From Cladochytrium replicatum (lineage: Eukaryota > Chytridiomycota > Chytridiomycetes > Cladochytriales > Cladochytriaceae): a stretch of 64,000 nt of DNA. Numbering within the stretch: the first letter of the stretch is position 1; the number at the start of each line of letters is the position of its first letter. A program made the position numbers and the translations under genes. The notes beneath the pieces were generated by a model, which was not told the origin of the DNA, searched no databases, and saw only the letters and a list, made by a program, of their open reading frames with translations. The stretch covers positions 201,001 through 265,000 of the forward strand of contig JAHLKD010000080.1 in the NCBI GenBank assembly GCA_025526935.1, read 5' to 3'. Below are positions 61,561 through 64,000 of this stretch, in pieces.

Positions 61561-63664
61561 TCAAGCAATGAGCCCCTCGTCCAAAAGGTAACGCACAACG
61601 TCTCCAACATCGCCATCATGGCGCTCCAAGAGCGGAACCAGAACATCGTCGTCGATAAGAGCCGAGTACCCCATGGACTCCAACATTTCACGGCACTGCA
61701 GCAAGTTGTGGTTCACCAGGGCATCCTCAAACACACTGGCGTATGTGCGGTTCTCGGGGGCACGCCTTGAGCGGCGATTCTGCTCTGCCATTGGAGTAGG
61801 AGGAACATAATGGGGCGTACTAGGCTCAGTTGGGAAGTTTCCGGGCATGCGAACTTCGGCAACATTCGTAGTTTCCGGGTAAGGCGGGAGAGGCGGCGGT
61901 GCCCTCGCTGAGGAAACTCGAGAAACGGGGATGTCAATGGAAGGAGGAACTGATGTAGACGACTGGGAGGCTGATGCCGCTCTGGTTGTTACAGGTTCCA
62001 CTCCCGACGAAGCATTTTGAGTTTCAACTGTCCTCGCGATCTTCTCCAGAGCAACAAATGCATGAGAACCCTCATGTCCAATATTGCCAGAAGCAAAGCA
62101 GCGGCCGCAAAGGTCGTAATCGCTGCATACGGAGCACTTGTACCGTTTTCCAACAAAGCTGCGAACTCCACAGCCGTCGCACTCGATGTGGCGCCATACT
62201 TCATTGATGCAGCGAACGGCATCAAAAGTTGTGTGTTGATGGAACGCTCCATTTTCGTGGCACTGGCTGCACATGTCGAAGTCGTAGCACTCTGCACACT
62301 TGTAGCGCGTTCCCGAAAAGCTGACTTTGTTGCATACATCGCAAATCACACCACTCCAGTTCGTGGTGGGAAGCGCGGTGGGATTGTTATGACCTCCTAT
62401 CAACATGTTCAAACCCTCCGTCGGAGGAACTTGGGGAGGAATGACCGCCATTCCCCATTGTGTTGCGCTTGCTGAGGAGAGATGGGGCGCTTGAGGAGGT
62501 AATACAGCAATGCCCCAGTTGGTGCCGGAGAGCTGGCTCTCAAAGCGTGACAACAATCCTCTGAAACTGTATTAAACTAGGAAGCCATCACCGCTGTCAA
62601 ACTTACGAGATAAACTGAGGGTGTGATTCCAATTTCTCCAAGATATTGTTGATGAGAGGTTTGGTGTCAGCAATGAATGAGTCAAGATCGTCGTACACAA
62701 GGTGTTGACGAGGTTGCTCTTCGGCTTCTGGCTGAGACGACTGGGTCGATGAACTTTCATTCTCCTCTTGGTTTTGCTCTTCCGGTGCGACTTTCTCAAC
62801 TTCTGGAAACGTTCCTGACTCATCAGCGAAAGAGATAAGATCAGCTTGATTTGGTTTGTCATCTGCTTGAGTCTCTTGGAGGGCCACTTCGCTGGGCTCA
62901 GCTGATGCTACTTTCACCAGCGTTGGTTCAATCTCAAGGATGTCGGAAACGGAACGGTCTGTGGCATCTCCATCACTGATGGCTTCCACGCCAGCAGAGT
63001 TTTCGATAATATCAACAGGAGACAGGTGGGCGCCGGTGAGAACAGTTGAAGAGGACTTGTCAGACTTGACTTCCTCTGTATCCTTCAAAATACTAAACGC
63101 TTCATTTTGAAAGGCAGGGTAAGTTGTACCGATGCCGCTGCGGGAGAGTATGTCACTAATTTCGTTCCTTTGCTCAATGGGGCTTTCCGGCTCAAATTGG
63201 GACGTCTCGGAAGAAGAACGCGGCGAGCCAGGAGTGGAGACAAGAACGAAATCGGGGTCAATGTCAGAATCGTCGCTTTGATGTTCGGCAGCTGGTGCTA
63301 CCAGAGAAACCTTCTTTAGTTCGAGCTTGGGGGCGTTTACACCACAGAGAGAAAAGCGCAGTGAAGCTAGTCCATCGCGTTTTGCAAAGTCGACGACATC
63401 GGCAAGCTCCCTGGAGAAAGAGTAAGAAGCGATTGAAGTCCTGAAGCATTAAACATGCCTGTCTGAATCAATCAGGATGGTATCGCCATCTTCATCGGTG
63501 TAAGTCAATTGGAAGGATTTGAGAGACGAGGGCAACTTGAACAAGTCTTCCAGCCGCGCAGTCAGTTGGTCCCAAGAAATGGCCGAAGCATTGGGACCGG
63601 CAGTCAACTGAACCTTCCGGAGCTGGTTCTCAAATAAGATCTTAGCAGATATCGCCGTGTCCAT
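61561..63664 (-). CDS. p62/SQSTM1-like autophagy receptor: PB1, two ZZ fingers, UBA
   Basis: Exons 63664-63459, 63410-62607 and 62560-61561; phases close, 669 residues. An N-terminal PB1 domain (SAKILFENQLRKVQL with the basic-cluster lysine; LTYTDEDGDTILIDSDRELA as the acidic OPCA-type motif) suggests self-assembly. A long acidic linker follows. Two ZZ zinc fingers come next (VICDVCNKVSFSGTRYKCAE, CYDFDMCSQCH; IECDGCGVRSFVGKRYKCSV, CSDYDLCGRC). After a proline/serine region, a C-terminal UBA domain (CREMLESMGYSALIDDDVLV, PLLERHDGDVGDVVRYLLDE) should bind ubiquitin. No NBR1 four-tryptophan domain is seen. LC3/Atg8-interacting candidates such as YDDL are only suggestive. Intron 1 appears to be GC-AG (AG|GCATGT). 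The start at 63664 sits just before the PB1; an in-frame ATG at 63754 would add 30 residues. Confidence 0.85.
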
Positions 63665-63754
63665 AGCTAAATCTGGCAAGTAGGCACACAATTTCAGCAC
63701 CCAACAGAGATGCACAGACCCAGCGGTGCTTACGACGCTAAGCGGCTGGGCCAC

Positions 63755-64000
63755 ATAGAGAACGTGGGAACGAGGTTGTATTGATATTAATATCGAAGTT
63801 AAGAAGTCACGATTAAATTATGGCTCACAAATATAGACTGGCCATCTTTTGTAACCATTGTACATTGTCTGCAACCACCGGCAAATTCGAGCTTTTAAGC
63901 TTTCGGAGGTTGCTTTGCTGATTTCTGGGTCGTCGAATGAGAGCGTTCAACCCTCCTTGTGTGAAACCCCTGACAAACGGCACGAAGTCGCGTGGTATGC
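63755..64000. other. Right edge, no gene seen
   Basis: Upstream region of the p62-like gene; no open frame of note before the window ends. Confidence 0.5.

Overview
This is a window of nuclear DNA from a fungus. Most genes are split by short introns (about 45-100 bp, GT-AG with a branch-point-like CTNAC/CTAAC near the acceptor). The gene content is fungal and opisthokont: an OST3/OST6 oligosaccharyltransferase subunit, TFIIIC subunit TFC4, MKT1, RAD18, HEL2/ZNF598, a SLY41-like transporter, Argonaute, and histones H3 and H4 with introns. A clear EVG1/C22orf23 (UPF0193) gene is the most telling marker, because that family belongs to organisms with cilia. With a WW-MyTH4-RhoGAP protein and a p62-like PB1-ZZ-UBA protein, it points to a zoosporic (chytrid-like) fungus. 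That placement is inference.

Layout. 1-6.3 kb: OST3/6 (-, runs off the left edge) and TFC4 (+) share a 227 bp intergenic promoter; an unresolved open frame follows TFC4. 7.9-11.2 kb: a TB2/DP1/HVA22 (REEP/Yop1-type) membrane domain fused to a very long coiled coil, with a 222 bp segment present three times in tandem. 11.5-13.4 kb: an unclassified cysteine-containing candidate gene (-) and a broken copper-ATPase copy (+). 13.4-16.3 kb: divergent H4/H3 pair and EVG1. 16.75-19.8 kb: WW-WW-MyTH4-RhoGAP gene in 15 exons. 20.4-22 kb: a decayed coiled-coil gene and a uracil-DNA-glycosylase-like fragment with unusual codon use. 23.3-27 kb: Argonaute with a complete catalytic tetrad. 27.6-31 kb: a secreted HNH nuclease and two universal stress protein genes. 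31.2-31.8 kb: broken OHCU decarboxylase. 32-41 kb: MKT1, AAGAB/p34 and RAD18 (head to head, 44 bp apart), HEL2/ZNF598.

From 41 to 59.4 kb the window is accessory and repeat-rich. It holds a 2.5 kb DNA-transposon-like element with GGGTC/GACCC-rich ends and an unknown coiled-coil gene, several tandem-repeat arrays, and at least three Ty1/copia remnants. Within it lie a SLY41-like transporter and a probable complex I accessory subunit. At the right end are a variant histone H4 gene with a damaged intron-1 donor, an unknown ER-type membrane protein, and a p62-like autophagy receptor with a GC-AG intron.

Functional themes are quality control (HEL2, p62-like receptor, OST, USPs), chromatin and transcription (histones, TFIIIC), RNA-level regulation (Argonaute, MKT1) and DNA damage tolerance (RAD18). 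There are no operons. Exon boundaries below come from reading splice signals and checking phase by eye; where exon lists are given, the phases close.
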